Of a stretch of 64,000 nucleotides of DNA, positions 1 through 11,821 are shown piece after piece. Made by a program: the position numbers and the translations under genes. The stretch is from Capra hircus (Eukaryota > Chordata > Mammalia > Artiodactyla > Bovidae), in NCBI RefSeq assembly GCF_001704415.2, contig NC_030817.1:36653550-36717549 (forward strand), read 5' to 3'. The notes under the pieces were generated by a model. It was not told the origin of the DNA. It searched no databases and saw only the letters and a program-made list of their open reading frames with translations. Numbering within the stretch: position 1 is the stretch's first letter; each line of letters starts with the position of its first letter.

Positions 1-776
1 TCTCTATGACATTGATTGGAATCCAGCTACTGATATCCAGGCAATGTCTAGAGTGTGGACAGATGGTCAGAAGCACCCTGTACATATTTCCTAACCACTC
101 CTCCTAACCACAGGTACAATAGAGGAAAAGATCTATCAAAGACAGATCAGTAAACAAGGTCTTTCTGGGGCAGTTGTAGATCTATCCAAGACATCTGATG
201 ATGTTCAGTTTTCAGTGGAAGAACTTAAAAATTTGTTCACATTGCATGAAAGTTCACATTTGTTCACATTGCATGAAAGTTCATATGTGAACTCATGTGA
301 ATGTGAATTCACAGCTTGGCTGTGAATATACAGGAGAAAATCATACAGGTGATTCATTGGAAAAACTCCCTGAGTCTAGAAATTGTCAGCTTGGTTCACA
401 TCAACAGAAGTCTAACTAACTCCCTGAAACCTCTCTCCATGTCACAACTGAAACAATGGAAACACTTTCCTGGAGATCATTTAAATCTTCAAAGAATAAG
501 AGAAAATGTATCATTCTTTTTTCAAAATATAACCAAACTATTGCTATATAATGAAATATTGCTTTGTGATGTTACTTTGCTTCCCCCTTTAAAAAGTTAA
601 TCTAGTAATAATTTTGAGAAACAAATAGAATTATTTTAATTACAATAATATATTTTGTTGCATGCTATATTATAGTTTTGATATACTAATCAAAATTGAC
701 TTCTTTAATGTTTTGTATATGTTCCTAAATATTGAAATATTAAAGACATACTTCTATCATCCTATTAAAAAAAAAA
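1..776 (+). pseudogene. RAD54B: RAD54B processed pseudogene, 3' part
   Basis: Reading from base 2, the translation closely matches the C-terminal end of the SNF2-family DNA repair translocase RAD54B: LYDIDWNPATDIQAMSRVW, then after a frame disruption TGTIEEKIYQRQISKQG and FSVEELKNLFTLHESS. A later segment in another frame (about 418-560) reads SLKPLSMSQLKQWKHF and ENVSF.FQNIT, again the RAD54B tail. No introns interrupt it. It has in-frame stops (for example TAA near 92), frameshifts and an in-frame 27-bp tandem duplication (231-257 and 258-284). An ATTAAA signal at 739-744 is followed by a 10-A run at 767-776, which looks like the retroposed poly(A) tail. The 5' part lies outside the window. 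It is a dead retrocopy; the parent gene is elsewhere in the genome. The family assignment rests on recalled protein similarity. Confidence 0.87.
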
Positions 777-799
777 GAGTCAAATCAACTAATAGATAG

Positions 800-1010
800 A
801 TTAAGAAGCTATCAGTGAAAATGGATAGAGCTTTAGCTCAGGAGTCAAGAAATCTGAGGTTTAATTCCTGTTTTTCCGCCTAACCTTAATTTTGGGCACT
901 CAGTCTCTTCTTCTGTCAAACGGGGATGAGCATACCAATGTTTTGGAGTAATTGTAAAGATTAATGACAAGTTATGTGACACATAGTAAGTTCTGAATAA
1001 ATGTAAGCAT
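800..1010 (+). repeat. MIR-like ancient SINE
   Basis: The order of motifs (ggtttaattcctg, ttgggcactcagtctcttcttctgtcaa, ggggatgagcat, gtgacacatagtaagttctgaataaatg) follows the MIR consensus from its core to its 3' end. It is heavily diverged. No gene is visible around it. Confidence 0.5.
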
Positions 1011-1919
1011 GGTGGGACAGTGATTTTGTTTAATGTACTACTCAACATCAGATTCATTTTGGCAAGCCCTGCTAAACATTTGAATTCACGTGTGTTCATG
1101 AGAACAAACCATCTTGATGTAAATAGATAGCTCTAAAGTTTGTCTTTGTTTCTTCTGCCAAAATGTCTCAGCAGAGCACTACAAAACCATATCGGGTGGT
1201 TTGGGGACCTGTACAAATTCTGTGACAAAATTTTAGTTTTTCTCTTGTGTGGGGTACTGTGCCATTTCTAAAGAATCTCTGGTTGAATTTACAGAGTCAT
1301 TTGTAATTTTAGTAAATTTAGTTGCTCTTACATCTTCAAATTTAAAAGTTATAATCATTTTGGTTTTTTCCCAGAGTTCTATAGAACAAGAGGAATCTTT
1401 TTTGAACAAACTTGAAAATTGTATTAAAGATTGTGACACTTTTAATAATGCTTTGCACAAACCAAATAAATACTTATGTATTATTAGATGCCCACCCAAC
1501 CTCCTTGAACAATGGCCACACTATAGAATCTAATGGAAAAGTGCATTTTGTGAAGTTTCCCCCATACTCTAGAATTAAGGGAGATGCCAACAGCTTCAGA
1601 ACTAATTTCATAAACTACTTAAGCATTTCCCTAGCCTGTTTGCTGCTATTTTTTTAAACAGCTTTTAAATTAAAACTTACTATATGAGCTTAATGAGTTT
1701 TTCTTTTCTCTTTTTCTTTTTTTAAAGAAATTCTATTTAGACAACAGCATATTTACATTTATGCACTCATCTCCCTCAAGCCCACCACCCCTGTCTACTC
1801 TGCCTGCCTGGACCATTGCAGCTGGCTCTTGTCTGGCTTTCCTGTCTCTCGCAGTCTGCTCTTGCATACCACTGCAGTCTTTGTAAAGTGTCAGTCTACT
1901 CTGAGCCTGTGACCTACTA
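1011..1919. other. intergenic, no gene seen
   Basis: AT-rich unique-looking DNA. The ORFs here are short and overlap on opposite strands, with no recognisable protein similarity or splice structure. I see nothing annotatable apart from a pyrimidine-rich stretch near 1700-1725. Confidence 0.6.
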
Positions 1920-2090
1920 GATAACGAGAGCTATCGAGCACTTACTGTGCCTAGCATTGTGTTCAGCACTTTACATTCATTATTTCATTTAATCCTTGAA
2001 ACAATCCCATGCGATAATCTCCATTTTGTAAAAAAGCAAAGGGAGGCTCAGAGAGGTTAAGTAAATTGTGCAAGTAAATTGTAGATTACA
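1920..2090 (-). repeat. MIR SINE, reverse orientation
   Basis: The sequence around gagcacttactgtgcctagc, catttaatccttgaaacaat and gctcagagaggttaagtaa is the reverse complement of the MIR 3' half. It is diverged but the motif order is clear. Confidence 0.7.
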
Positions 2091-2154
2091 TCTTGGATTT
2101 CATTCATCCACTTAATTACATACACTCCTCCCTGACTACAGCCGTGGCAACATG

Positions 2155-2455
2155 ACAGCAGAATGCAGTCAGTGTGGTGACACCTTAGTCACATGCTTTC
2201 TTCACTGTCTGGGATGCCCTCACCCACTGGGCACTCAAATGGGGTCTCAGCACTGCGAAGCCTTACCAGATATCCCTCCACCTCCCAACTTAGTCCCAGA
2301 GCCACACCTCCCAGCATGCTGCTTTGCCATCCTTAGTTTATCTGTCTCTCTTTCATCAAATGTCATGAGGGCTGGGAGTTAATCATACTGTGTTTGTATT
2401 CATTTACACATAGCCTGGGAAGTAATAGAAACTCGGTAAGTGTAAAATAAATGCT
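2155..2455 (+). repeat. L2 LINE 3' fragment
   Basis: The segment has the L2 3'-end layout: pyrimidine-rich cttcactgtctgggatgccct, then atgagggctgggagttaat, ending tagcctgggaagtaatagaaactcggtaagtgtaaaataaatgctg. It carries no coding potential. Confidence 0.5.
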
Positions 2456-2696
2456 GAGATTCTCAAGAATGTCCTACTGATCTTTATATCCCCTCAAATC
2501 AAGCTACAAAACCAGGAGGTCAACCTAGATGGGACAGATTGACTGAGAGGCAGTCTGGTGGGCTACAGAAGTGGAGTATCATAAGCCATGGGCAGAGAGT
2601 GGACAGAGATTCCAAAACTGGAGATTGAGAAACCCAGCGAGGGGCCAGCTGGACAAAGAGGGAGATGGCTATGGAGCAAGCAGAGATGGCAAAGTG
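2456..2696. other. intergenic spacer
   Basis: No gene or confidently named repeat is visible between the L2 fragment and the older repeat that starts near 2697. Confidence 0.5.
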
Positions 2697-3165
2697 TATT
2701 AGGGTTCTCTTGAGAAACAGAACCAAATGTAAAAAGAAATTTATTAAAAGGAATTATGGCTCACACTGTTATGGAAGCTATAAGTCCCAAGATCTATTCA
2801 GAACGCTGGAGACCTAGGAGAGCCCATGATGTAATTCAGTCTGAGCGGCAGCATGCTTAAGACACAGGAAGAGCCAACGTTTTCATTTGAGGAGGGATCC
2901 TGGGTTTTTTCCTTGCCTTTGGACTCAAAGACACTCAGGCAGGAGGAATTTCCTCTCAGTCTCAGGAAAGTCAGCCTTTTTGTCCTACTCAGGCCTTGAC
3001 CTGATTGGATGGGGCCCGCCTGCCTTGAGGAGGGCAATCTGCTCTATTCATTCTACCAATTCAAATGTCCTGCAGAAACACCCTCACAGACAAACTAAGG
3101 ATACTGTCCGACAAAATGGGCACCTGGTGGCCCTGTCAGGTTGACTCATAAAATTAACCAGGTGG
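2697..3165. repeat. ancient mammalian interspersed repeat, family not assigned
   Basis: It starts with gtattagggttctcttgaga and cagaaccaaa, contains gaattatggctcacac and cttgacctgattggatgggg, and ends with tgactcataaaattaacca. I recognise this as a common old mammalian repeat but cannot name its family with confidence. Confidence 0.55.
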
Positions 3166-3269
3166 TGAATAGGTTGAAGTAGAGTTCACCCAGGAAGGCC
3201 TCGTGGGCACAGGTTTCCATCAGAGTCCCTCTTTTATGTGCATAGTTCTTAACGTGTCCCTTCCCAACA

Positions 3270-3970
3270 GTCAACAGCCTGAGGAACCTATTACTTCTCA
3301 CCACTCTGCCCTCAAACCTGTTCCTTCTGTGTACTTCTCAAATTTCCAGCCACACAGGCCTTATTTTGGAGTCATCCTTCATTCATCCCGGTCCTTGGTA
3401 CAAACATTAAAAGTTGCCAAGACCTTTCAGTTCTTGAACAATGCCTCCCGCATGCCTCATCTTCCTTCTGTTGCTGCTCTCCTGCTGTAGAATGACGACT
3501 ACTCAGTTTTTTAAATGGGAAGACTTGGATGAGGCGGGTCACTGTCTGGTGGCAAAGGAGATTTAGAAGACTAGTTTTGAAGCTGCCTTCACGGGACAAA
3601 ATGAGATTTTCTTTAGGTTGTATGTTGCACAATAATACTGCAAAGTTTTATACAAGGTATGCTCTATAATAATTGAGGAAGTGTTCATTGAGTATACTAA
3701 AGTTTTGTGTTGGAGATTATGATGGGGAGACCCTATTTTCTATAGCAACTATTTGAATTGTTTCTTAAACAGTTTCTTTCACTCCAAGCTCTTTCTCTTT
3801 TGTTACTGGATAAATCTTCCTAAAGCACAGCTTCAATACTATTACTACTCAAAAACCTTCACTGGCTCCCCACTGCCTATTAAATAAGCCACAGTCTGTA
3901 AATGGACTCTGTGGCCCTTCAAAATACGGATTCCACTCATTTTTTTTGACTATGTATCCTATGAATCACC
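3270..3970 (+). repeat. L2 LINE fragment
   Basis: Motifs in L2 order: ggagtcatccttcattcatc, attactactcaaaaaccttc, tggctccccactgcctatta, and tctgtggcccttcaaaatac. These correspond to the L2 region upstream of its 3' terminus. It is interrupted and diverged. Confidence 0.5.
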
Positions 3971-4176
3971 ATTGCTTCTTGTGCCAACCAGGAATGCATT
4001 TGGATGCAAATATCAAGTATATCCAGTGTATGCTGGCTTAAACAAATAGAGAACTATTTTTCTCATTTAAGCAATTAATAGGTCTGCAGTCCAGGGCTAG
4101 TGCAAGTATTCAACAATTGATTCAAACTCCTTCTGTTTCTCTGTTCCATCATACAAGCATACGGCTTTGACCTTGA

Positions 4177-4386
4177 GCTTCCCTGGTGGCTCAGATGATA
4201 AAGAGTCTGCCTGCAATGCAGGAGACCCAGGTTTGATCCCTAGGTCTGGAAGATCCCCTGGAGAAGGAAATGGCAACTCACTCCAGTATTCTTGCCTGGA
4301 AAATCCCATGGACAGAGGAGCCTGGGGGCCTATGGTCCATGGGGTCCCAAAGAGCTGGACACGACTGAGTGACTTTCACTTTCATA
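4177..4386 (+). mobile_element. Bov-tA SINE
   Basis: Begins gcttccctggtggctcagat (tRNA-derived head with an A-box-like segment), continues with tgcaatgcaggagacccagg and the B-box-like gtttgatccc, and ends agctggacacgactgagtga. This is the full ruminant Bov-tA layout in forward orientation. Confidence 0.9.
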
Positions 4387-4599
4387 AACTCAAGATGTGC
4401 TTCCAGGCATCTCACCTACATTCCAAGTAGGAGAAGAAACAGCAAAGGGCAAAAGTTGAAGGAAGGTGCATGCTAATTTAACCTGTCCTGTTTTTATGGA
4501 TAAAGTGAATCCTTTTCTAGAATACTAACCTAGCAATCTTCTGCTTATGACTCAGTGATCAGAAGAGTGTCACATGGTGGAAGGTGACTGGGGGAGGCA

Positions 4600-5035
4600 G
4601 AATTGTAGATGGAGGTGGGCCAGCCAGTCGGTAGTACCTGCCACATACACACCTACTCTAATTAGGTGGCTCACTCACCTTACTCCACATCTGCCTTCAC
4701 ATCATTTCCTCTGCCTTCAATATTTGCCCTGCCCCCTGTTTGTTGAAGGCCTTTCATTTTCTTCTTTCAAGTCCAGATAAAACACTGCTTTCCCCAAGAT
4801 GTCTTCCTGTTCGCCCTCAAACCTCTCTGATAAAAGTTTCTCCTTCTGAGATCAACCGCTGTTTGTATTTCTGTTGTACCTGGAATACTCACACTGTACC
4901 CTGGTTAGTTATATGTGTTTCATCTCCCTGTCTATAGTTTGAAGTCCAAGAGAACAGGGAACATGCCCCATTCATCTTTGTACTTCTAAGGCAACTCAGC
5001 ACAGAGCAGGTATTCAATAAGTATTGGATGAATGC
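4600..5035 (+). repeat. L2 LINE 3' end
   Basis: Typical L2 3' UTR wording: cttcctgttcgccctcaaac, tgaagtccaagagaacaggg, cagcacagagcaggtattca, ataagtattggatgaatg. The order and spacing fit L2 in forward orientation. Confidence 0.6.
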
Positions 5036-5344
5036 ACGCATCTTCTGCCATATTCCATTTTGAACAGACAAGTGTGTGGTACCCACACTACGTCTGTAAT
5101 GGCCCCTCTCATCCAAGTTAAAGGAGAACATCTGCAGTCCTCTGTGAGCACTGGCTGCTGTCCTCTGTCCTCAGCCAAAGCAAGGACATCTGTGGTGGCA
5201 ACGTGACTATCTACCCATGCTTCTCATGTCCCTTTGCCCAAATGTGCAGCTGTTTCCTGGGTGGGAAAGTAAGGGAACAGTAAAAATCAGACAAAATAAC
5301 AGCGCTTTTAATAGGAGTCTTGTGAGTGTATTAAGCATAAATGA

Positions 5345-5550
5345 AGAACTTTGTACTACAATATAAGTAATAATAATATTAATACCAACTAATACCATTT
5401 ATTAAATTCCTTATGCCAAGCACAGAATTTTGTATGCATTGTCCCTTGGATTCCTCATGAGAACATACTCATTTATTAAATAAGGAAACCAAGTTGCAGA
5501 AAGATTAATTTGCCCAGGGTTACAAAGCTTCTAGATGGCAAAGCTGGAGA
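5345..5550 (-). repeat. MIR SINE, reverse orientation
   Basis: Contains taccatttattaaattcctt, aaataaggaaaccaagttgc and ggttacaaagcttctagatg, a diverged reverse-complement MIR. Confidence 0.5.
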
Positions 5551-5625
5551 GACAGTCATTTCTTAGTACAAGCCTGTGAAGGGAAAAGCTGCAACCCAGA
5601 GAGGTCAAATGACCTGCCCAAGGCT

Positions 5626-5815
5626 GTGCAGTGCAGTGGTTAAGAAGATGGGCTCTAGAGTTAGACTTCCTGGGTGGGAATCCTCATGTGACCTGGGGCA
5701 AATTGTTGAAAGTTTCTATGCCTCAGTTTCCTCATCTGTAAAACAGGGGTTCCAGTTGCTTCATAGGTTCTTATGAAAACAAAATGAGTAAGCATACTTA
5801 CTGAGACTGGCCTAT
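5626..5815 (+). repeat. MIR SINE
   Basis: Contains cagtgcagtggttaagaaga, tgggctctagagttagactt, ttgttgaaagtttctatgcc and tcagtttcctcatctgtaaa, the 5' to 3' order of MIR in forward orientation. Confidence 0.72.
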
Positions 5816-6270
5816 CACCTGATCCAAACTAAGTATTTGGTAGCTTAGCTAGGGCAGGGCTGCCACTAGCCTGTGTGATAGAGTGGCCTGAGAACAGCTT
5901 GCCTGGTGTATGAGTGGAGGAAAGTTGGACATTCAGATATATTTTGGTCCTTCTGGAGAAAAGAAATGAATACTGCTTTCTGGCTCTCAATGATAGGAGT
6001 CCTGTTTCTTCTCCAAAAAGGACTCCTAGGTTTATTGACCCCATGCTTCAGAAAGTCACATCTTTTGAACAGAATAATGGCCCTGTCTGCATTTCTGTCC
6101 ACTGCCAGCTTTAATTGAGCCAGAGAATTAGTAGGCTTCTGGCTCTGAAATTGTTTGGGGGAAGGACCTTCATTTGGTGTGTGCTGAGCTCTGTGGAGTT
6201 ACCTTTGATATTTCCTTAGTAAATGCAATTTTGTTTTGTTTAAGCTGCTTTCCTTATCTTGGTATTGACA
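5816..6270. other. intergenic, no gene seen
   Basis: Short overlapping ORFs on both strands at 5829-6118 are mutual shadows with no recognisable similarity. No repeat is confidently identified. Confidence 0.55.
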
Positions 6271-6382
6271 GTGAAGTCACTCAGTCGTGTCCAACTCTTT
6301 GTGACCCCATGGACTGTAGCCTACCAGGCTCCTCTGTCCATGGGATTTTCCAGGCAATAGTCCTGGAGTGGATTGCCATTTA
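6271..6382 (-). mobile_element. Bov-tA SINE fragment, reverse orientation
   Basis: tcactcagtcgtgtccaact, tgaccccatggactgtagcc, ggctcctctgtccatgggat and ggagtggattgccattt are the reverse complement of the Bov-tA 3' half. The tRNA-derived head is missing. Confidence 0.85.
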
Positions 6383-6955
6383 TAACTAGCCTCCAAAGAT
6401 GGTCCTGCAATGAGCCATGCCTCTTGGTGTTCACACTTTTGTGTAGGCCCCTCCCTCAATCAATCTAGGCAGTCTTTATATATGGTAGATAGATATGATA
6501 TAATATGGTAGAACATGATATGATAGAATATGGTAGTAGTGACATTTATAATTTCTGAGACTAGGTCATAATAAGTCTAGTAGCCTCTGCTTTGGGTTCT
6601 TTGAAAGCATGCTCTGGAAGAAGCCAGCTGCTATGTAAGAAGTTCAGCTACTATAAGGCCAGTCTGCTGTAATAAAGCCATGCTATCCACGTTGGGAGGC
6701 TGCATGGAGACAGAGCCCCCCGGCAATTCCAACCTTCTAGGTGAGGTGTCAGATATGTAGGAAAGAAGCCATCTTGGACATCCTGCCCAGCTGAGCCCCC
6801 AGATATCTGTAGCCCCATCCACCATCTGACTGCAGCTGCACAAAACCCAAGCAAGAGCCCAGTCAACCTACAGAACTACAAGAGATGACCATACAATGTT
6901 ATTCTAAGCCACGCTGTTTTGGGATCACTAGGAAGCACTAGATAACTGAAACAGT
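6383..6955 (+). repeat. MLT1-like LTR (ERVL-MaLR), diverged
   Basis: The start (ctccaaagatggtcctgcaa, ttggtgttcacacttttgtg) and the end (ttctaagccacgctgttttg, aagcactagataactgaaac) match the general plan of MLT1-type solo LTRs. An internal AT-rich low-complexity stretch (about 6477-6540) interrupts it. It contains no open viral gene. Confidence 0.5.
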
Positions 6956-8460
6956 CATGATTCCCTAAAGCTGCTGGTACAGTTAAGACACACTCAAATC
7001 CAATCCACAGATGAGGATTGTAAGCTGCTTCTTTATATTAAATTAGATTTTGCGGTAAATATACAAATCTGGGCCAAAGTCTACATGCAAAACTTTTGTA
7101 ATTCTTTCCACTTTTCCCTAATAGGAGAAATAGTATTTTAACACCATCTATTACATGTTTGTCTATTTGACTGTCACTTGCCTTCCCCTTTTCAATATAT
7201 GCTCCAAGATGGCAATGATTTCATATGTTTTATTATCCTTTGTATCCTCATTCCTGGTGACAGTACTTGATTTATACTAGGTCTACAGTAAGTATTTGTT
7301 GAATTAATAAACACTTGAGGAGAGAGAAGATGAATGTATCACAGATGAAGCTAATATGTTATAAAATGTTCATGTAATAAATATACTCAGCCTACAGAAA
7401 ACATCTCACATTGGCTTCAAGGATAAAATATGACATATGAAGTTATTTATGACATGTTAAGTAAAAAGGCTAGGTTTTTAAAATCAGTTTTCAAAGCAAT
7501 AAGAACAAGCATAATTCCATTTTTAAAAAATGTGTTTTTTTGCAACTCTTTCTGTATATTTGGAGAAAGAGTCCAAAAGCATTTTTGTCAAACTAATGAC
7601 AATATTATCTGTGGGTAAAAAGTTCAGAAGGGAATTTTGTTTTTTTCTTGGTGCCTTTCATATGCATTCTAAAATGTTTAAAATAAAATTGTATATTTTT
7701 TTAATCAGGAAAAATGTTATTTAATACAGCTAAATTGGAGCATTGATATACCTCTTTTTCTTGTATTTTTCTGTATTTCCTGTCTGAGGCCATAAAATCA
7801 AAGTCTTTCAATTCCTTCTCAAACAGTTATATATGTTTCATGTATATTTGTTTCATCCAAACTCCAGTGGAGTCATAATACAGCACTTCTGCCCACATGA
7901 ATAACAGCAACAACAAAAGTAGAAGTAATCTGTTTATAGCTGAAGTGAATTCCTAGAAGAGTTTCTGCTGTTCAGATCACTGAGGGATTGCTTGCAGAAT
8001 CACGAACACTGATAAGATGGAGCATTCCTTGGCTATAATCCGAGTTTCCCAAAGAGAGCAGCAAATACTACATTTATAATTATGTAGAAGCAAACTTTCT
8101 AACCCCTTGTGAAAGTAGCAAATGGCAGCAAATTCCTGTTTGCTTATATACTTCGAAACTCATTAGAGAATGAAGGGGAAAATGCTTGCCTCTAAGATAG
8201 AGAAACTCCGTTGCAGACGTGATACACATGGGGAAGGAGCAGCGCCCTGGCCACGTCCCCATTCTGAATGTTTCCTCAGTAGCACCACCAGCTGCTGCAC
8301 CTTCCCTTCTATGATTTACCATGAAGAACACATGCAGTTTATGCAAAACTGTCTTTTCCTGCATGACAAATGGTACTAGAGACCAGATATGCTCATGGCA
8401 ATGAATGGTAGGAATTGCAGCTCCTTCCCAGAAGTAGTATGTCTTAAGGTGACTCCTGCT
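6956..8460. other. intergenic, with an L2-like end near 7190-7310
   Basis: AT-rich DNA without a recognisable gene. The segment near 7190-7310 ends aggtctacagtaagtatttg followed by ttgaattaataaa, resembling an L2 3' end. The remainder looks unique. Confidence 0.5.
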
Positions 8461-8461
8461 G

Positions 8462-8676
8462 GTTCTTTGGCACTAGTGATAAAGAATCCACTCGCCAATG
8501 CAGGAGATAGAGACGTAAGAGATGCAGGTTCGATCCCTGGGTCGGGAAGATCCCCTGGAGGAGGGCATGGCAACCCACTTCACTGCTCTTGCCTGGAGAA
8601 TCTCATGGACAGAGGAGCCTGGTGGGCTACAGTCTCAAAGAGTCCAACATGACTGAAGTGACTTAGCATGGCATGG
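8462..8676 (+). mobile_element. Bov-tA SINE
   Basis: ggttctttggcactagtgat replaces the usual head start, then aaagaatccactcgccaatg, gatgcaggttcgatccctgg (B box), gtcgggaagatcccctggag and tggacagaggagcctggtgg. It ends with a degenerate gactgaagtgacttagcatg. Forward orientation, head diverged. Confidence 0.88.
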
Positions 8677-8953
8677 CTGGTTCTTTAAATGCTCCATCTT
8701 TGGACAGTAAGCATTGTTTAATGGTGAAAATGTGGTGATTAGCCTCATTGATGACCAGACACTGAATCTATATATCATAAAGGCTCCTCAGACCTGACTT
8801 CCCCCCTAGATTTTCTATTTGCATTGATGGCTACAAGCAATAGAATCTTCCTTGCCTCCTCATTCTGTGTCTCCCTCACCTAGAAGCTTGTGTCAGCTAC
8901 CCCTCAGACAAGTCCTCAGTCTCTAGTTTCTCTCTTGTTTCAGTGTTATGACT
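8677..8953. other. intergenic spacer
   Basis: No gene or named repeat is seen between the SINE and the BovB insertion. Confidence 0.5.
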
Positions 8954-9966
8954 AGGGTTCAGTTCAGTTCAGTCTTGTCTGACTCTTTGCGACCCCATGG
9001 ACTGCAGCATGCCAGGCCTCTCTGTCCATCACCAACTCCCAGAGCTTACTCAAACTCATGTCCATTGAGTCGGTGATGCCATACAACCATCTCATTCTCT
9101 GTTGTCCCCTTCTCCTCCTGCCTTCAATCTTTCCTAGCATCAGGGTCTTTTCAGATGAGTCAGTTCTTTGTATCAGGTGACCAAAGTATTGGAGTTTCAG
9201 CTTCAGCATCAGTTCTTCCAATGAATATTAGGACTGATTTCTTTAGGATGGATTGGTTGGATCTCCTTGCAGTCCAAGGGACTCTCAAGAGTCTTCTCCA
9301 ACACCACAGTTTAAAAGCATCAATTCTTTGGTGCTCAGCCTTCTTTATAGTCCATCTCTCACATCCATACACAACTACTGGAAAAACCATAGCTTTGACT
9401 TGTTGGCAAGTAATGTCTCTGCTTTTTAATATGCTGTCTAGGTTGGTCATAAATTTTCTTCCGAGGAGCAAATGTCTTTTAATTTCATGGCTACAGTCAC
9501 CATCTGCACTGATTTTGGAGCCCTCCAAAATAAAGTCTTTCACTGTTTCCATTGTTTCCCCATCTATTTGCCATGAAGTGATGGGACCAGATGCCATGAT
9601 CTTAGTTTTCTGAATGTTGAGCTTTAACCCAACTTTTTCACTCTCCTTTTTCACTTTCATCAAGAGGCTGTTTAGTTCTTTTTTGCTTTCTGTCATAAGG
9701 GTGATGTCATCTGCATATCTTGATTCCAGCTTGTGTTTCATCCAGCCTAGAGTTTCTCATGATGTACTCTGCATATAAGTTAAATAAGCAGGGTGACAAT
9801 ATACAGCCTTAACATACTCCTTTTCCTATTTGGAACCAGTATGTTGTTCCATGTCCAGTTCTAACTGTTTCTTCCTGACTTGCATACAGATTTCTCAAGA
9901 GGCAGGTCAGGTGGTCTGGTATGCCTGTTTCTTTAAGAATTTTCCACGGTTTGAACCAGGGTTCAG
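8954..9966 (-). mobile_element. BovB (RTE) LINE, 5'-truncated, reverse orientation
   Basis: About 1 kb of the 3' part of BovB. On the minus strand a 193-residue open stretch (9741-9160) carries the end of the reverse transcriptase, including the YADD catalytic motif (SRYADDITLM) followed by LKLNIQKTKIMASGP and IDAFKLWCWRRLLRVPW. The 3' terminus at 8963 shows the usual repeated cagtt tail. A possible 9-bp target-site duplication, agggttcag, lies at 8954-8962 and 9958-9966, though part of it could be tail sequence. The copy is truncated and carries frame disruptions, so it is inactive. Confidence 0.9.
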
Positions 9967-10655
9967 GATCTCATCATCTCTTACCAAGACTAATGCACCA
10001 GATTCCTAATTCCACTCCTAACAGATATTTTTCTGTACATCCTTCCCACCAGATTAGGGAGTGTTCTTTAAAGACTGAGAACAAGTTCTGTAGGCCTTTA
10101 AATTTCCCAAAGATCATTGCTCCTAATAGGTACTTAATAAATGATTCTTGCTCACTGGTTTACTTGCTTGGCATGGAAAATCGGTGGGACTGAGAAACTG
10201 AAGACCTGGGTTATGGCCCTCTATATGAATTACCTATGACTGCCTCACAGATCCTAATGACTTAAGGTAACAGCAGTCTTTGATTATTTCTCACATTTCC
10301 TGTGGATAAGGAATTTGAATAGGGCATAGGTGGGTACTTATTTTTCCTAATATCTGCAGCCTTAGTTGGGGAGACTTGAAAGTTGGGGGTAATGAACAGC
10401 TGGGGACTGGAATCATCTGGATGTCTCTTTATTTACATGGGTGGTGGGCAGCTGAGGCCCCTGCTGGTTACCAGCCAGAACATCTGCACGACATGGCCTC
10501 TCTATGTTGCCTCTTTGCTTGGGTCACCGCATAGCATGGCAGTGGCAACTGGCTTCTCAAAGCAAGTGATCCAGGACAACCAGTTAAAAGCAATGTTACT
10601 TTCATGGCCTAGTCTTGAAAGGCACATAGCTCAGTTCTGCTGTAGTCATGCGCTT
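9967..10655. other. intergenic, L2-like segment near 9985-10160
   Basis: The segment near 9985-10160 contains ccttcccaccagattaggga and ctaataggtacttaataaat, which resembles an L2 3' end. From 10230 to 10650 there is an older repeat-like stretch that I cannot assign. No gene. Confidence 0.4.
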
Positions 10656-11130
10656 ACCCAGTGTGACAGGCAGAATAATAACCCCCTAAAGATGTCCATG
10701 TCCTCATCCCCAAACCTGTGACTATGTTACCTTACCTGGCAAAAGGGATTTTGCAGATGTGATTAAGTTAAGGACCTTGAGATGAGGAGATTATCCTGGA
10801 TTATCTGGGTGGGCCCAGTGTAATCACAAGTGTCCTTATAAACAAGGAGGCAGAAGGGTCAGAGCCAGAGAAGGAAATGTGATGCAGAAGCAGAGGACAG
10901 AGTGATGCTGGCCAGGAGCCAAGGAATGCCGGAAGCCTCTAGAAGCTGGAAAAGGCACTAAAACAAACTCCCCCTGGAGCCTCCAGAAGGAACGCAGCCC
11001 CTTAACACCTTCACTTTAGCCTAGGAAGACCCATTTTGGAATTCGGATCTCCAGAACTGTAAGATAATATATTTGTATTGTTTCAGGCCGTTAAGTTTGT
11101 GCTACGTTGTTACAGCAGCAATAGAAAACT
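10656..11130 (+). repeat. MLT1-type LTR (ERVL-MaLR)
   Basis: It starts tgtgacaggcagaataataa, runs through ggattttgcagatgtgatta and tgggcccagtgtaatcacaa, and ends ttgttacagcagcaatagaa. This is a solo LTR of the old MaLR group at near full length. It is non-coding. Confidence 0.8.
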
Positions 11131-11761
11131 AATATGCCCGGATTCGAGGAGAGGAACCAAAGACCACATCTCTCAATGGGAAGAGTGCCAGAGCCACATA
11201 CAAGAGCATGTGGACTGGAAGACATTGTTTCAGCCAGCTTTGAAAAATTCGACCTGCCCCACTCTGTCACAAAGTAGGTGTATAACTGTAGGTTGATCTC
11301 ACTGGGTCTCAGTCTTCTCATCTGTAAAAGGAGGGGACTGAGTGTGAAAATCTCAAAGCTCCTGGACCTAGAAGTTCCTGGTCCTGTGATTGAAAGGGAG
11401 ATGTAGCGTTCCCATGAGAAAGTCATCTAAATCGTGACTGATTTCCTAAGTCCTTCCTTGATGCTCAGGACTATTCACATACTACTCTGAATGGAATGGA
11501 AATGGAGAGCCTGAGCCAGAAAACCTCAATAAAGTAGGTGTGGTAAATTCCCCAGAAGATAAGCTTTGAGGCAGGCTTTTTGTTTTAAATTTCAAAATAT
11601 TTTTAGGAAAGAGGGAAGGAAGAAAGGAAGGAGAAAACAATTGATTGAAGTAGTGACCATTTCCTGTTGTTCATCATAGGAGTCCCAGCACTTCACACAC
11701 CTCTAGTCTAGCATGTAGGTGACCTCCAAAACTGTTGAGTGAGAACCAAAAGAAAAAGATG
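11131..11761. other. intergenic with a MIR-like segment
   Basis: Around 11280-11380, cactgggtctcagtcttctc and atctgtaaaaggaggggact resemble a MIR core. The rest shows no gene or clear repeat. Confidence 0.4.
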
Positions 11762-11821
11762 CAGGGTCCACGGCTTTGCCTGATAGCTACTCAGGGTCCA
11801 CGGCTTTGCCTGATAGCTATG
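11762..11821. repeat. 30-bp tandem duplication, two copies
   Basis: The unit beginning cagggtccacggctttgcct occurs at 11762-11791 and again at 11792-11821. The copies differ only at the last two bases. There is no gene here; it is a simple local duplication. Confidence 0.9.

Noticed and set aside
9155..9613. 152-codon plus-strand ORF
   Set aside because: It is the antisense shadow of the BovB reverse transcriptase remnant.
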